Positions 1-7,519 of a DNA stretch of 13,061 nt are shown piece by piece. The stretch is from DASYXT01 sp035934555. GTDB lineage: Bacteria; Verrucomicrobiota; Verrucomicrobiia; Limisphaerales; UBA8199. Made by a program: the position numbers and the translations under genes. The stretch is from the NCBI GenBank assembly GCA_035934555.1, contig DASYXT010000114.1:1-13061 (forward strand). Reading direction: 5' to 3'. The notes beneath the pieces are model-generated. The model was not told the DNA's origin. It saw only the letters and a list, made by a program, of their open reading frames with translations, and did no database searches. The stretch's first letter is position 1. Each line of letters begins with the position of its first letter.

Positions 1-531
1 CCCAGGGGCAGGCGACCCCGCCGTCTGTTTCTCGTGAGCCCCGCCCGAGAGACTGCCTCCTCGACTATCGTGAACGCGTCCACCCCAAAACACCTCGATT
101 ATCACGATGATCTTCTCCCAGATTATCGTGAACCGGAACAGCCAGAGGTCGGTTGATCTCTGATCTCTGTCCCTCTGCCCCTCTGCTCTCGTGTCTCACC
201 ATATCTTGCTGAAAGTGCTCCACTTTTTGCTTGCGTTGCCCTCGCGGCCGTGCATAATGACCGCAATAAGCCCTCAGTGTCTGAGAATGTGCGAAAACCG
301 GCACGTATTTGCAGGCTGCGTCTCGACCGCCGCTCCTTCGGCTTCCTGTGCAGTTGGCATTCTCTTACCGGCGCTGCTTTCACGTTTGGTGATTGTGGCG
401 CACAAGCAGACTCAGGGGGCCCTCGCTGAACCCTGCATGATGCAATAAGACCTATGCGCAAAGTCCACTCCCAACCATCGCTGAATCCGCCCCGGCGGCG
501 TCAGCCAGAAATCAAACCACAACCCAGGTAT
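1..531. other. Upstream region without a convincing gene
   Basis: No reading frame here has a recognisable domain, a good ribosome-binding site or protein-like composition; the longest ones (about 85-112 codons) look like chance open frames in GC-rich DNA. Besides the motif cluster at 63-133, there is a pyrimidine-rich stretch at about 150-190 with repeated CTCTG words. The promoter of the large surface-protein gene should lie in this region, but I cannot point to a convincing -35/-10 pair. Confidence 0.55.
63..133. repeat. Three copies of a GATTATCGTGA-like motif
   Basis: A short motif occurs three times in 71 bases: GACTATCGTGAAC at 63-75, GATTATCACGATG at 97-109 and GATTATCGTGAAC at 121-133. 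Copies one and three differ by one base; the middle copy diverges after the first seven bases. The spacing between starts is irregular (34 and 24 bases), so this is neither a simple tandem repeat nor a CRISPR array. It may be a piece of a dispersed intergenic repeat or a cluster of protein-binding sites; the sequence alone does not decide. Confidence 0.5.
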
Positions 532-3500
532 ATGAACCTCAAGACAGTAGGCGGTTTACTCCTCTCCCTCAGTTTAGGCGTGCCGGCATTCGCCACCGGC
601 TTTACGCCTATCGCAATCGACACCAACAGCTTCAATGAAGACGTCGTCGTTGAGGCCTCGGCACCCCAGTCCCTTAATGACGTCGTCACCGCCACGATGG
701 ACGGCGGCACCAACAAAACGGGCAATACCTTCTACGAAATCGGGTACAATCCCGCCGCACCGCTTACCGGGTTGCCAGCCCACGGCAGCGTCGTCACCAA
801 CCTTGCGGGCGACCACGCCTACCTAATGCCAGCGGACTACCACGTCAATGATGCCATCATGGTCGGCCACAACAATGGCGGTAAAACTCCCCTGATCCCC
901 AACGGTACATTGACCTTGACGACCCCGGCGACATTCGCCGGATTGTCCTTCCTCACCGCGGCCGGCAACGGCCCGGTCACGGTCGGTTATGTCATCCACT
1001 ACGCGGATTCCTCTACTGATTCTGGCACCTTCTCGGCGGTGGATTGGTTTGGCGCTGGGAATTTGGTGAAAGATGTTTCCGGGCGCGTGAGCCTTGGCGG
1101 CGGAGTGCAGAACGTGAACGTCGGTGATACCAATGTTCCTGCCATCTGGTCGGCCGATGTTCCTGCCAACTCCGCTATCAACGTTATGAGCGTTGACTTT
1201 TACTACGTCACCTCCGGTGGTACGCCCAATACGAACAACAGTGGTCGCGCGGTGGTCTTTGCGATCAGCGGCGCGACTTCCGGAAACCCGACGCTCTTCA
1301 CCAACACGCTGGCTGTGAGCGGTTTCAACCAGAGTGTAGTTGTACCCGCTGACGCGCCCCAAACCACTGGCACGGGGGTTGCCAGCGCCGGCGAACTCAC
1401 GAATTACGTGACGTTCACGATGGACGGGGGTGTGAGCAAAGCCAACAACTGCTGGTTTGAGCAAGGGTACTGCCGCGATTTCCCGACCCTCGGCATTCCG
1501 ACGGCTGGCTCAACGTTCAGCAGTGCCGCAGTTCCCGCCACTTACACCATGCCGGCAACCTACGCCACCAACGATGCCGTTTGCCTTGACAAAGTGGTCA
1601 CCAATGCGACGATTACTTTAGCGACACCCGCAGCGTACGGCGCCCTGTCTTTCCTCTGCGCGGCAGCCAACGGCGACACAATTGTTCCCTGCGTGATCCA
1701 CTACCAGGACGGCAGTTCGGAAACCAACGCGATTCTTGCGCCTGATTGGTATAACCGGAACGTTCCAGAAGCTTATCTGGCGTTTGGACGCGTGCTCCCA
1801 AGCAATCACACGCTCAACAATACTCTGCCGGAGTTCGTTAGTCCGTTTGCTCTCCCGCTGGGGTCTTCTGACTTCCGCGGTCTGGGGCTGCCGGTCGGCC
1901 GGCTCTTCGACGCGGTGGTGAATCTCGCCAACCCTTCTGGAACCGTCACGAGCATCAGCTTGAACTACACCAACGGGGTCTCGGGCAGAACCGTCGCGAT
2001 CTTCGCCGTCAGCGGCGCAGCGGCCAACAACGTCCCGCCGGTCCTTGGCGAGATCGGGACTACAACACCGGGCCAGCCCACCTTCTACTATTCACCCAGC
2101 AACGCGGTGCGCGCGGTGCTGAGCACGGTCAACCGGGCCAATGTGTATCAGGGTTCCCCTCTCTCTCTGTCTGTTAGCAACATCGCCGGCACGGGGCCTA
2201 TTACCTATCAATGGCGCAGGGCGCCCCTGGGTGGTGGTTTGCACGACGAACTTTATTCGATTGACTATGGCACCTTCGCGAATCTAACCGACGGTGGAAC
2301 GATCTCGGGTTCCGGCAGCAGCGTGCTGACGATCAGCCCAGCGGCGCTGAGCGATTCCGCCGACTACCTCTGCGTGTTATCCAATCCTTATGGCTCGGTC
2401 ACCAGCCTGGTGGCGACGGTGATGATTATGACCACTAACCAGAACGTCCTTTCGGGCGTGCCGGCTGGTGACGTCATTACGGCGTTGGGCAACGACTCCA
2501 CGCCTGCCGCCGAAAGCCTGGACCACGTGATCGACCAGGCGGCGCAGAAGTGGCTCAGCGACGGCCTGCAATGGAATGGCGCCTGCTGCGGCGGTCCAAC
2601 GCCATTCATCGGCTATGACGCCAACTCAGCTCGCCAGGTGGGTTTCACAGTAACTCCGATCGCCGGCTCTTCTATTGTGACTTCCGTGCGAATTTTCACG
2701 GCCAACGACACTACCACCCGCGACCCGTTGGATTTCACGTTGGAAGGTTCCAACGACGGTGTGAGCTTTGCGGCACTCGCCCACGGGGTGCTTAAAGGAA
2801 CCCTCTCGCTGCCGACAGGCCGCAACGGCACCGGCTCGGCCGGATTGGACCCGATCCTTGGTTATGCGAGCGAAATCGACTTCGCCAATGCCGTCGGTTA
2901 CAAGATGTATCGCTATAGCCTCACCAATATCTATGACGACCTGGGCACTCCGTTGATGCAGGTGGCGGAAGTGCAACTGCTCGGAACGTTGGTGCCTAAT
3001 CCCCCTGTTTGGGTCCGTCAGCCCGAGTCATCTGTAACGGTGTTTGTGGGTGGCAGCCCGACTTTCACAGTCGATGCTACCGGTTACCCGTTGCCGCACT
3101 ACCAGTGGTACAAGAACGGCACGACCCTGGTTGGGACCGGCGCCAGCTTCACCTATACCAATGCTCAATTGTCTGATCAGGGCACGACCTTTGATGCAGT
3201 TGCCATCAACACGTTCGGGCAAATCACCAGCAGCAGCGTGACGCTCAACGTCATCGCCGCGCCCACGCAGTCTTACCCCAGCGCGGTGTTGGCGGATTCG
3301 CCGAAGAGCTACTGGCGTTTGGATGAAGGTCCCGATAACGGCCTCGGGAATGACGGCACCACCGCCCATGATTATATGGGCGGCCATGACGGCTACTACA
3401 GCAACGCCGTAATTGCCGTTGCGGGTTACAATCCCTCGTCGGATCCCGATACGGCGGCGCAATTCGGCAGCTTCGCCCAAAGCGATAGCTACGTCGCGAA

Positions 3501-5448
3501 TATCTTCGACGTGGATTTCGCGCGAAGGACCAACGCCAACACCGGCGGCCAGTTCTCGGTCGAGGCTTGGGTCAATGGCGGGGCTCAACCGACAAACTCG
3601 GGCATCGTCGCCAAGGGATACGACGGCGCGTTGCTCGCCGGGACGGGCACCGGCACGGAACAGTACGCCTTGGACATCAACAAACAGGCGTTCCGGTTCC
3701 TGGTTCGCGATGCGACTGGTAACGGCTACGTTGCGCTGGGCGCTAAAACCACCGACGGCAACTGGCATCACCTGGTCGGCGTCTGCGATCAACCTAATGG
3801 TCAGGTTGAATTGTACGTGGACGGTTTGCTCGCCGCCAGCACGACCATTCCACCTAATGCCGGCATTCTGGACCAGCCGCTGCCGACGAGCATTGGCGCC
3901 CGCCAGTCCGGTGGCGCCAATGACTTCGACGAAGTGTTCATCGGCGTGGTCGATGACGTCGCAATTTATTCGACGGCTCTGAGTGCCTCCCAGGTGCTCA
4001 ACCATTACTATGCCGCTGACCGCGCGCCAGTCTTTACGCTGACGCCCACCAACACCACGGTGGCAAACAACACCACGGCGTCGTTCTACTCCTCGGCGTA
4101 TGGTCCTGGAACGGTTACCTACCAGTGGTATCTTTCCGATGGTTCTAATCCCACGACGCCGGTAGCCGGCGCAGTGTCGTCGAACTACATATTCACCGCG
4201 ACGACGGCACAGGCGAACAACCTGTACCAGGTTATTGCCCGCGACGCGTTCGGCTCGGTCACCTCAGCGCCGGTTCTATTGACCGTCATCAGCGGTGCGC
4301 CGCTGTTCCTGAACGACCTGCCGGCCTCGCAAACCGTTTACAAGGGCCACTACATTCAGTTGCACGTGTTCGTGGGCGGCGACGCTCCGTTCACCTATAC
4401 CTGGACCAAGAACGGTGTGACGATCAACAATGATTATCGCACCAGCGGCGCACAGAGCGATACGCTGACCATCGGCTACGCCGACTTCAGCGATACCGGC
4501 AATTACCAGGTGACGGCCATGAACGGCTCGGGGACGACCCCCAGCACCGTGGATGCCATCACTGTGACGAATAACACGTCTGGGTTCTTTGGCGCCGGTG
4601 CCACCACCGCGTTCTGGCAGCTCAATAATGGCGCCGGAAACGCACCGCAACTGTATCCAACCAATGCCGTGCAACTGACCTGGAATCTTGGCAGCACTGC
4701 CAACTCGGCATTCCTGAAGACACCGGTAAACATCACCGCCTTCCATGCCTTGTTCACCTATCAGGCGATCGCGCCTACTCTGACTTCTACGGGTGGCGGC
4801 GCGGATGGTGTGAGCTTCTGCATCCAAAACGACCCGCGCGGCGCATCTGCTGTGGGCGGCGGTGGCGGCAGCCTCGGCGTCTCCGGCATCACACCGAGCG
4901 TCGAGCTTCAAATCAACATCTATAATGGGCACCCTTATGGTATAGAGTTTCAAACCGGTGGAACCGTGGATTCGGTGTTCGTTTCGCTCGCGCCCATCAT
5001 CAACTTCGGTCAAAATAACAATCCGGTTTTGATCGACGCCAACTACAGTGCCAACGTGATGACGCTGAAGTTCACAGACCAGATTACGGCCGCCAGCTTC
5101 ACCACGAACTGGTCGATCAACATCCCGCAAACTGTTGGTGGCAACACCGCCTACGTCGGGTTTACGGGCGCCGATGGTGGCGTGGCTTCCAGCCAGATCA
5201 TCTCCTGGGGCACCGGCGGCTCGGGAGCAACTCGCATCCCGCTGACGGCTCAAGTCGTTGGTCCCAACCTGGTGCTCTCCTGGCCGGCTTCCGCTGGAGC
5301 GTTCCTCATGAACGCGTCGAACTTGACCACCCCGGTCACATGGGCTCAAGACACCGACCCCTGGCAGATTGTCGGCAGCCAGGCCCAGGTGACAGTCCCC
5401 GTCAGTGCTGCGGGAGACAAGTTCTTCCGCCTCCAACTCGAGCCCTGA
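532..5448 (+). CDS. Giant secreted multidomain protein (Ig-like, discoidin-like, LamG, L-type lectin-like)
   Basis: This 1638-residue protein is probably exported and binds carbohydrate or other surface ligands; no catalytic domain is seen. From ATG 532: signal peptide 1-21 (hydrophobic core GGLLLSLSLGV, predicted cut after AFA); two homologous domains at about 23-250 and 258-500 sharing TMDGG, a VIHY motif and a closing FAxSGA; Ig-like domain about 540-634; discoidin-like galactose-binding fold about 644-821 (FTLEGSNDGVSF); Ig-like about 824-909 (YQWYKNG); LamG/concanavalin-like about 912-1163 (SYWRLD, FSVEAWV, NWHHLVGV, ELYVDG); Ig-like about 1164-1256 and 1257-1349; L-type-lectin-like about 1350-1563 (ADGVSF, then a Gly-rich loop); C-terminal module about 1565-1638 ending FFRLQLEP. 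The frame opens at another ATG at 454, but that would place 26 residues, including RRR, before the signal peptide, so 532 is preferred. Neither start has a strong ribosome-binding site. The gene stands alone and ends at a terminator. The ligand is unknown. Confidence 0.88.
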   Translation: MNLKTVGGLLLSLSLGVPAFATGFTPIAIDTNSFNEDVVVEASAPQSLNDVVTATMDGGTNKTGNTFYEIGYNPAAPLTGLPAHGSVVTNLAGDHAYLMPADYHVNDAIMVGHNNGGKTPLIPNGTLTLTTPATFAGLSFLTAAGNGPVTVGYVIHYADSSTDSGTFSAVDWFGAGNLVKDVSGRVSLGGGVQNVNVGDTNVPAIWSADVPANSAINVMSVDFYYVTSGGTPNTNNSGRAVVFAISGATSGNPTLFTNTLAVSGFNQSVVVPADAPQTTGTGVASAGELTNYVTFTMDGGVSKANNCWFEQGYCRDFPTLGIPTAGSTFSSAAVPATYTMPATYATNDAVCLDKVVTNATITLATPAAYGALSFLCAAANGDTIVPCVIHYQDGSSETNAILAPDWYNRNVPEAYLAFGRVLPSNHTLNNTLPEFVSPFALPLGSSDFRGLGLPVGRLFDAVVNLANPSGTVTSISLNYTNGVSGRTVAIFAVSGAAANNVPPVLGEIGTTTPGQPTFYYSPSNAVRAVLSTVNRANVYQGSPLSLSVSNIAGTGPITYQWRRAPLGGGLHDELYSIDYGTFANLTDGGTISGSGSSVLTISPAALSDSADYLCVLSNPYGSVTSLVATVMIMTTNQNVLSGVPAGDVITALGNDSTPAAESLDHVIDQAAQKWLSDGLQWNGACCGGPTPFIGYDANSARQVGFTVTPIAGSSIVTSVRIFTANDTTTRDPLDFTLEGSNDGVSFAALAHGVLKGTLSLPTGRNGTGSAGLDPILGYASEIDFANAVGYKMYRYSLTNIYDDLGTPLMQVAEVQLLGTLVPNPPVWVRQPESSVTVFVGGSPTFTVDATGYPLPHYQWYKNGTTLVGTGASFTYTNAQLSDQGTTFDAVAINTFGQITSSSVTLNVIAAPTQSYPSAVLADSPKSYWRLDEGPDNGLGNDGTTAHDYMGGHDGYYSNAVIAVAGYNPSSDPDTAAQFGSFAQSDSYVANIFDVDFARRTNANTGGQFSVEAWVNGGAQPTNSGIVAKGYDGALLAGTGTGTEQYALDINKQAFRFLVRDATGNGYVALGAKTTDGNWHHLVGVCDQPNGQVELYVDGLLAASTTIPPNAGILDQPLPTSIGARQSGGANDFDEVFIGVVDDVAIYSTALSASQVLNHYYAADRAPVFTLTPTNTTVANNTTASFYSSAYGPGTVTYQWYLSDGSNPTTPVAGAVSSNYIFTATTAQANNLYQVIARDAFGSVTSAPVLLTVISGAPLFLNDLPASQTVYKGHYIQLHVFVGGDAPFTYTWTKNGVTINNDYRTSGAQSDTLTIGYADFSDTGNYQVTAMNGSGTTPSTVDAITVTNNTSGFFGAGATTAFWQLNNGAGNAPQLYPTNAVQLTWNLGSTANSAFLKTPVNITAFHALFTYQAIAPTLTSTGGGADGVSFCIQNDPRGASAVGGGGGSLGVSGITPSVELQINIYNGHPYGIEFQTGGTVDSVFVSLAPIINFGQNNNPVLIDANYSANVMTLKFTDQITAASFTTNWSINIPQTVGGNTAYVGFTGADGGVASSQIISWGTGGSGATRIPLTAQVVGPNLVLSWPASAGAFLMNASNLTTPVTWAQDTDPWQIVGSQAQVTVPVSAAGDKFFRLQLEP

Positions 5449-5480
5449 TGCGCGGACACTAGATAAATAAATTCAATCAC

Positions 5481-5514
5481 GAGGGCCGGGCGTTTCGCCC
5501 GGCCCTCCTTTTTT
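5481..5514 (+). terminator. Intrinsic terminator of the large surface-protein gene
   Basis: A perfect 12-bp stem (GAGGGCCGGGCG at 5481-5492 with its complement at 5496-5507) closes a TTT loop. One C and a run of six T (5509-5514) follow. It begins 32 bases after the stop codon at 5448. The T run on the plus strand shows it acts on rightward transcription. It also isolates the gene from the oppositely oriented brkB-like gene. Confidence 0.93.
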
Positions 5515-5515
5515 A

Positions 5516-5623
5516 GCGGCGCGCGGACTTTAATCCGCAGCAATGTCCGGATACACGGGTCCCTCGCTCCCCAGGTGTGCTCAAACAATTGCACGGTGCT
5601 GCGGACGAAAGTCCGCGCGCCGC
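5516..5623. repeat. REP-like inverted repeat pair (first family)
   Basis: Two 26-base arms, 5516-5541 and 5598-5623, are inverted copies matching at 24 of 26 positions. The two differences lie together in the centre. Each arm is itself a hairpin: the right arm contains GCGGAC-GAAA-GTCCGC, and the left has the matching GCGGA/TCCGC halves. The 56 bases between the arms show no clear internal symmetry. A palindrome pair in opposite orientation is the layout of bacterial REP/BIME elements. It sits between two convergent genes and ends three bases before the stop codon of the brkB-like gene. Membership in a multicopy family is inferred, not shown by this window. Confidence 0.75.
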
Positions 5624-5626
5624 CGC

Positions 5627-6613
5627 TCACGCGGCTTTGCGGTGCTGCTCGTCGGGAGGCCCCTCGCGTTGTTGCTGCTGACGCCGCGCCGCCGCTTGAA
5701 TATGTTCCTCCGTTGGAATCCCTTGCTGTATGCGGTCATGGTCGGTGAGCCGGACGGCGTATTTGCTCGGCTCCAACAACCCGCCGCGGCTGCGCGCCTG
5801 CACCTGGGTAAACTCCGCACCGAAGTAGAGAATGACCGAGGAGTAGTACACATAGAGGAGGATGACGACGAAGGCGCTGCCGGTGCCGTAGGCCGACGCG
5901 CTGAGCTCGTGCGCCATATACAACCCCAGCAGGTACTTCCCGCCGGTGAAGAGCACGGCGGTGCCAATCGCGCCCACCCAGACCTCGCGCCACCGGAAGC
6001 GAACGTCGGGGAGCACCTTAAAAATCACCGCGAACAAAAGCGCAATGACGACGAATGAGAGCAGGGCGTTGCCAACCGGCACCAGCCAAGGCGGCAAGGA
6101 AAGAATGTTGCTGAGATGATCGGCAAAGGCGTTTACAAACATCGTGAGGGCCATTGAAACCAGCAGCAGAAACCCAATTACCACGACCATCGCCATCGAG
6201 AAGACCCGGTCGCGAATCAATGCCATCACGCTCTCACCCGGTTTGGTTGTGACGCCCCAAATCGTGTTCAACGAGTCCTGCAACTGGCCGAAGATGCCGG
6301 TGGCGCCCAGCACTAACGCGGCCCCCCCCACAATCGTGGCTACCAGGCTGCCGCCCTGATGTTGAGCGCCCATCATTGAGCCGATGAGCTGCGCTGACTT
6401 CTCCCCAACGAACGATTGCACTTGCCGCTGGACTTCCTGCTGAACCCGTTGCTCGCCAAATACCAACCCGGCCAACCCGACCACCAGCACCAGCAGCGGC
6501 GCAATCGAAAACGCCGCGTAGTACGCCGTTGCGGCCGCCAGTCGCAAGACCCGGTGCTCGGAAAACTGGTTTACGGTCTCCTTGATCATCCCCCAGAAGC
6601 TTTTATTCTGCAT
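5627..6613 (-). CDS. YihY/virulence factor BrkB family inner-membrane protein
   Basis: This 328-residue integral membrane protein belongs to the YihY/BrkB family, once mislabelled RNase BN; the molecular function of the family is not settled. Six hydrophobic segments are visible at about 30-52, 90-110, 138-162, 178-200, 210-232 and 246-268. Family hallmarks are the AATAYYAAFSIAPLL start of the first segment, LQDSLNTIWGV (111-121), LPDVRFRWREVWVGA (201-215) and the YGTGSAFVVILLYVYYSS-type last segment followed by FGAEFTQ. A hydrophilic tail of about 60 residues follows, with a run of four Gln, and is probably cytoplasmic. ATG 6613 is well supported by an AAAGGAGT ribosome-binding sequence. The gene is transcribed away from clpP and converges on the large surface-protein gene. 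The stop codon lies directly against a palindromic repeat arm. Confidence 0.93.
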   Translation of the reverse strand: MQNKSFWGMIKETVNQFSEHRVLRLAAATAYYAAFSIAPLLVLVVGLAGLVFGEQRVQQEVQRQVQSFVGEKSAQLIGSMMGAQHQGGSLVATIVGGAALVLGATGIFGQLQDSLNTIWGVTTKPGESVMALIRDRVFSMAMVVVIGFLLLVSMALTMFVNAFADHLSNILSLPPWLVPVGNALLSFVVIALLFAVIFKVLPDVRFRWREVWVGAIGTAVLFTGGKYLLGLYMAHELSASAYGTGSAFVVILLYVYYSSVILYFGAEFTQVQARSRGGLLEPSKYAVRLTDHDRIQQGIPTEEHIQAAARRQQQQREGPPDEQHRKAA

Positions 6614-6618
6614 GTACC

Positions 6619-6626
6619 ACTCCTTT
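6619..6626 (-). promoter_or_regulatory. Strong ribosome-binding site of the brkB-like gene
   Basis: On the minus strand AAAGGAGT lies five bases upstream of ATG 6613. It is the best Shine-Dalgarno match in the window and fixes the start of this gene. Confidence 0.8.
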
Positions 6627-6821
6627 CTCTACCATCCACCTTCACCGCGTCGCAGGCAAGAGGTCGTCGCGCAGGTTTTTCCCGCAATTTGCCCGCAGGC
6701 CTCCTGCATCAGCCTCGCCTCCGCGATACCGCATGTTGGAAATCCGCCCGCCTCTTCATTAGTTGTGCCGCCTGAACCGTTCCGAACCAGCGGGACCTTC
6801 GGGAACCACCGGAAGCCATGC

Positions 6822-6850
6822 TTGACCTCAAACCAGCGCTCCGCTAGGTT
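6822..6850 (+). promoter_or_regulatory. Possible sigma-70-type promoter of clpP-clpX
   Basis: TTGACC (6822-6827) and TAGGTT (6845-6850) are separated by exactly 17 bases, ending 22 bases before the clpP start codon. The -35 box matches the consensus at five of six positions, but the -10 at only three of six. The implied leader would be about 15 bases. A dyad, GTTCCGAA (6779-6786) and TTCGGGAAC (6798-6806) with one extra base, lies just upstream and could be a regulator site. The call rests on hexamers and spacing only. Confidence 0.35.
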
Positions 6851-6872
6851 GCGCAACAGAGATACTGGTTTT

Positions 6873-7514
6873 ATGCAAAACTTCTTAGTGCCAATGGTGG
6901 TCGAGCAAACCGGGCGCGGCGAGCGCGGCTATGACATTTACTCGCGGCTGCTGGTGGATCGGATTGTATTTTTGGGCACACCGGTGGACGACATGGTGGC
7001 CAACCTGATCATCGCGCAATTGTTATTCCTGCAGATGACTGACCCCAAGAAAGACATCCACTTGTATATCAACTCCCCGGGGGGCAGCGTCACTGCCGGG
7101 CTGGCGATTTACGACACCATGCAATTCCTCACCTGTGATGTGAACACGTATTGCATCGGGCAGGCCGCCAGCATGGGGGCGGTGCTGCTGTGCGGCGGGA
7201 CCAAGGGCAAGCGTTACGCGCTGCCCAACTCGAATATCATGATCCACCAAATCCTCGGCGGCGCCGAGGGGCCGGCGAGCGACGTGGAAATTCGCGTCCG
7301 TTACATGCTGCGCCTCAAACAACGGCTCAACAGCATCATTTCCCGCCACACCGGCCGCTCCATCGAACAGGTCGAGAAGGACACCGACCGCGATAATTTC
7401 ATGACCTCCGAGGAGGCCAAAACTTACGGGCTGGTGGACGAAGTGGTGCAATCACGCAAGGAAATCCCCGGTTTCGCTGAAAGGGCAACGAGCTTGGCCG
7501 ATAAGAAAGAATAA
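6873..7514 (+). CDS. clpP: ATP-dependent Clp protease proteolytic subunit ClpP
   Basis: ClpP is the serine peptidase that forms the tetradecameric barrel of the cytoplasmic ClpXP protease and cuts proteins fed to it by the ClpX unfoldase. The 213-residue product is of normal length. The catalytic triad is intact: Ser100 in GQAASMGA, His125 in NIMIHQ and Asp174 in TDRDNF, with the same spacing as in E. coli ClpP (25 and 49 residues). The oxyanion-loop motif INSPGGSV is at 66-73. The frame stays open further upstream, but ATG 6873 is chosen because it gives the usual N-terminus (LVPMVVEQTGRGER), whereas the upstream extension has no similarity to ClpP. The ribosome-binding site is weak. The gene is followed after five bases by clpX, so the two are surely cotranscribed. 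Trigger factor (tig), often the gene before clpP, is absent; a divergent brkB-like gene takes that place. Confidence 0.97.
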   Translation: MQNFLVPMVVEQTGRGERGYDIYSRLLVDRIVFLGTPVDDMVANLIIAQLLFLQMTDPKKDIHLYINSPGGSVTAGLAIYDTMQFLTCDVNTYCIGQAASMGAVLLCGGTKGKRYALPNSNIMIHQILGGAEGPASDVEIRVRYMLRLKQRLNSIISRHTGRSIEQVEKDTDRDNFMTSEEAKTYGLVDEVVQSRKEIPGFAERATSLADKKE

Positions 7515-7519
7515 GCTCG

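Noticed and set aside
27..53. GTTTCTCG/CGAGAGAC hairpin at the left edge
   Set aside because: Short, one wobble pair and no T run; no gene is visible to which it could belong.
63..133. The three repeated words as a CRISPR remnant
   Set aside because: Units are only about 13 bases, spacing is irregular and one copy is diverged; no cas gene is present.
123..461. Open frames on both strands in the first 460 bases
   Set aside because: No domain, no good ribosome-binding site, and Arg/Ser/Pro/Ala-rich composition typical of chance frames in GC-rich DNA.
3028..4005. Long minus-strand open frame inside the large surface-protein gene
   Set aside because: It is the antisense shadow of a well-supported coding region, with no recognisable domain and composition rich in Arg, Gly and Val.
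4276..5436. Minus-strand open frame of 386 codons under the lectin-like end of the surface protein
   Set aside because: Antisense shadow; the plus strand has clear Ig-like and lectin-like motifs across the same bases.
5346..5630. Small minus-strand frame covering the terminator and the palindromic repeat
   Set aside because: It lies on the terminator and repeat; such frames can be annotated repeatedly because the repeat is copied, not because a protein is made.
6582..6872. 97-codon N-terminal extension of clpP
   Set aside because: It overlaps the start of the divergent brkB-like gene, is unlike ClpP, and the normal ClpP N-terminus starts at ATG 6873.
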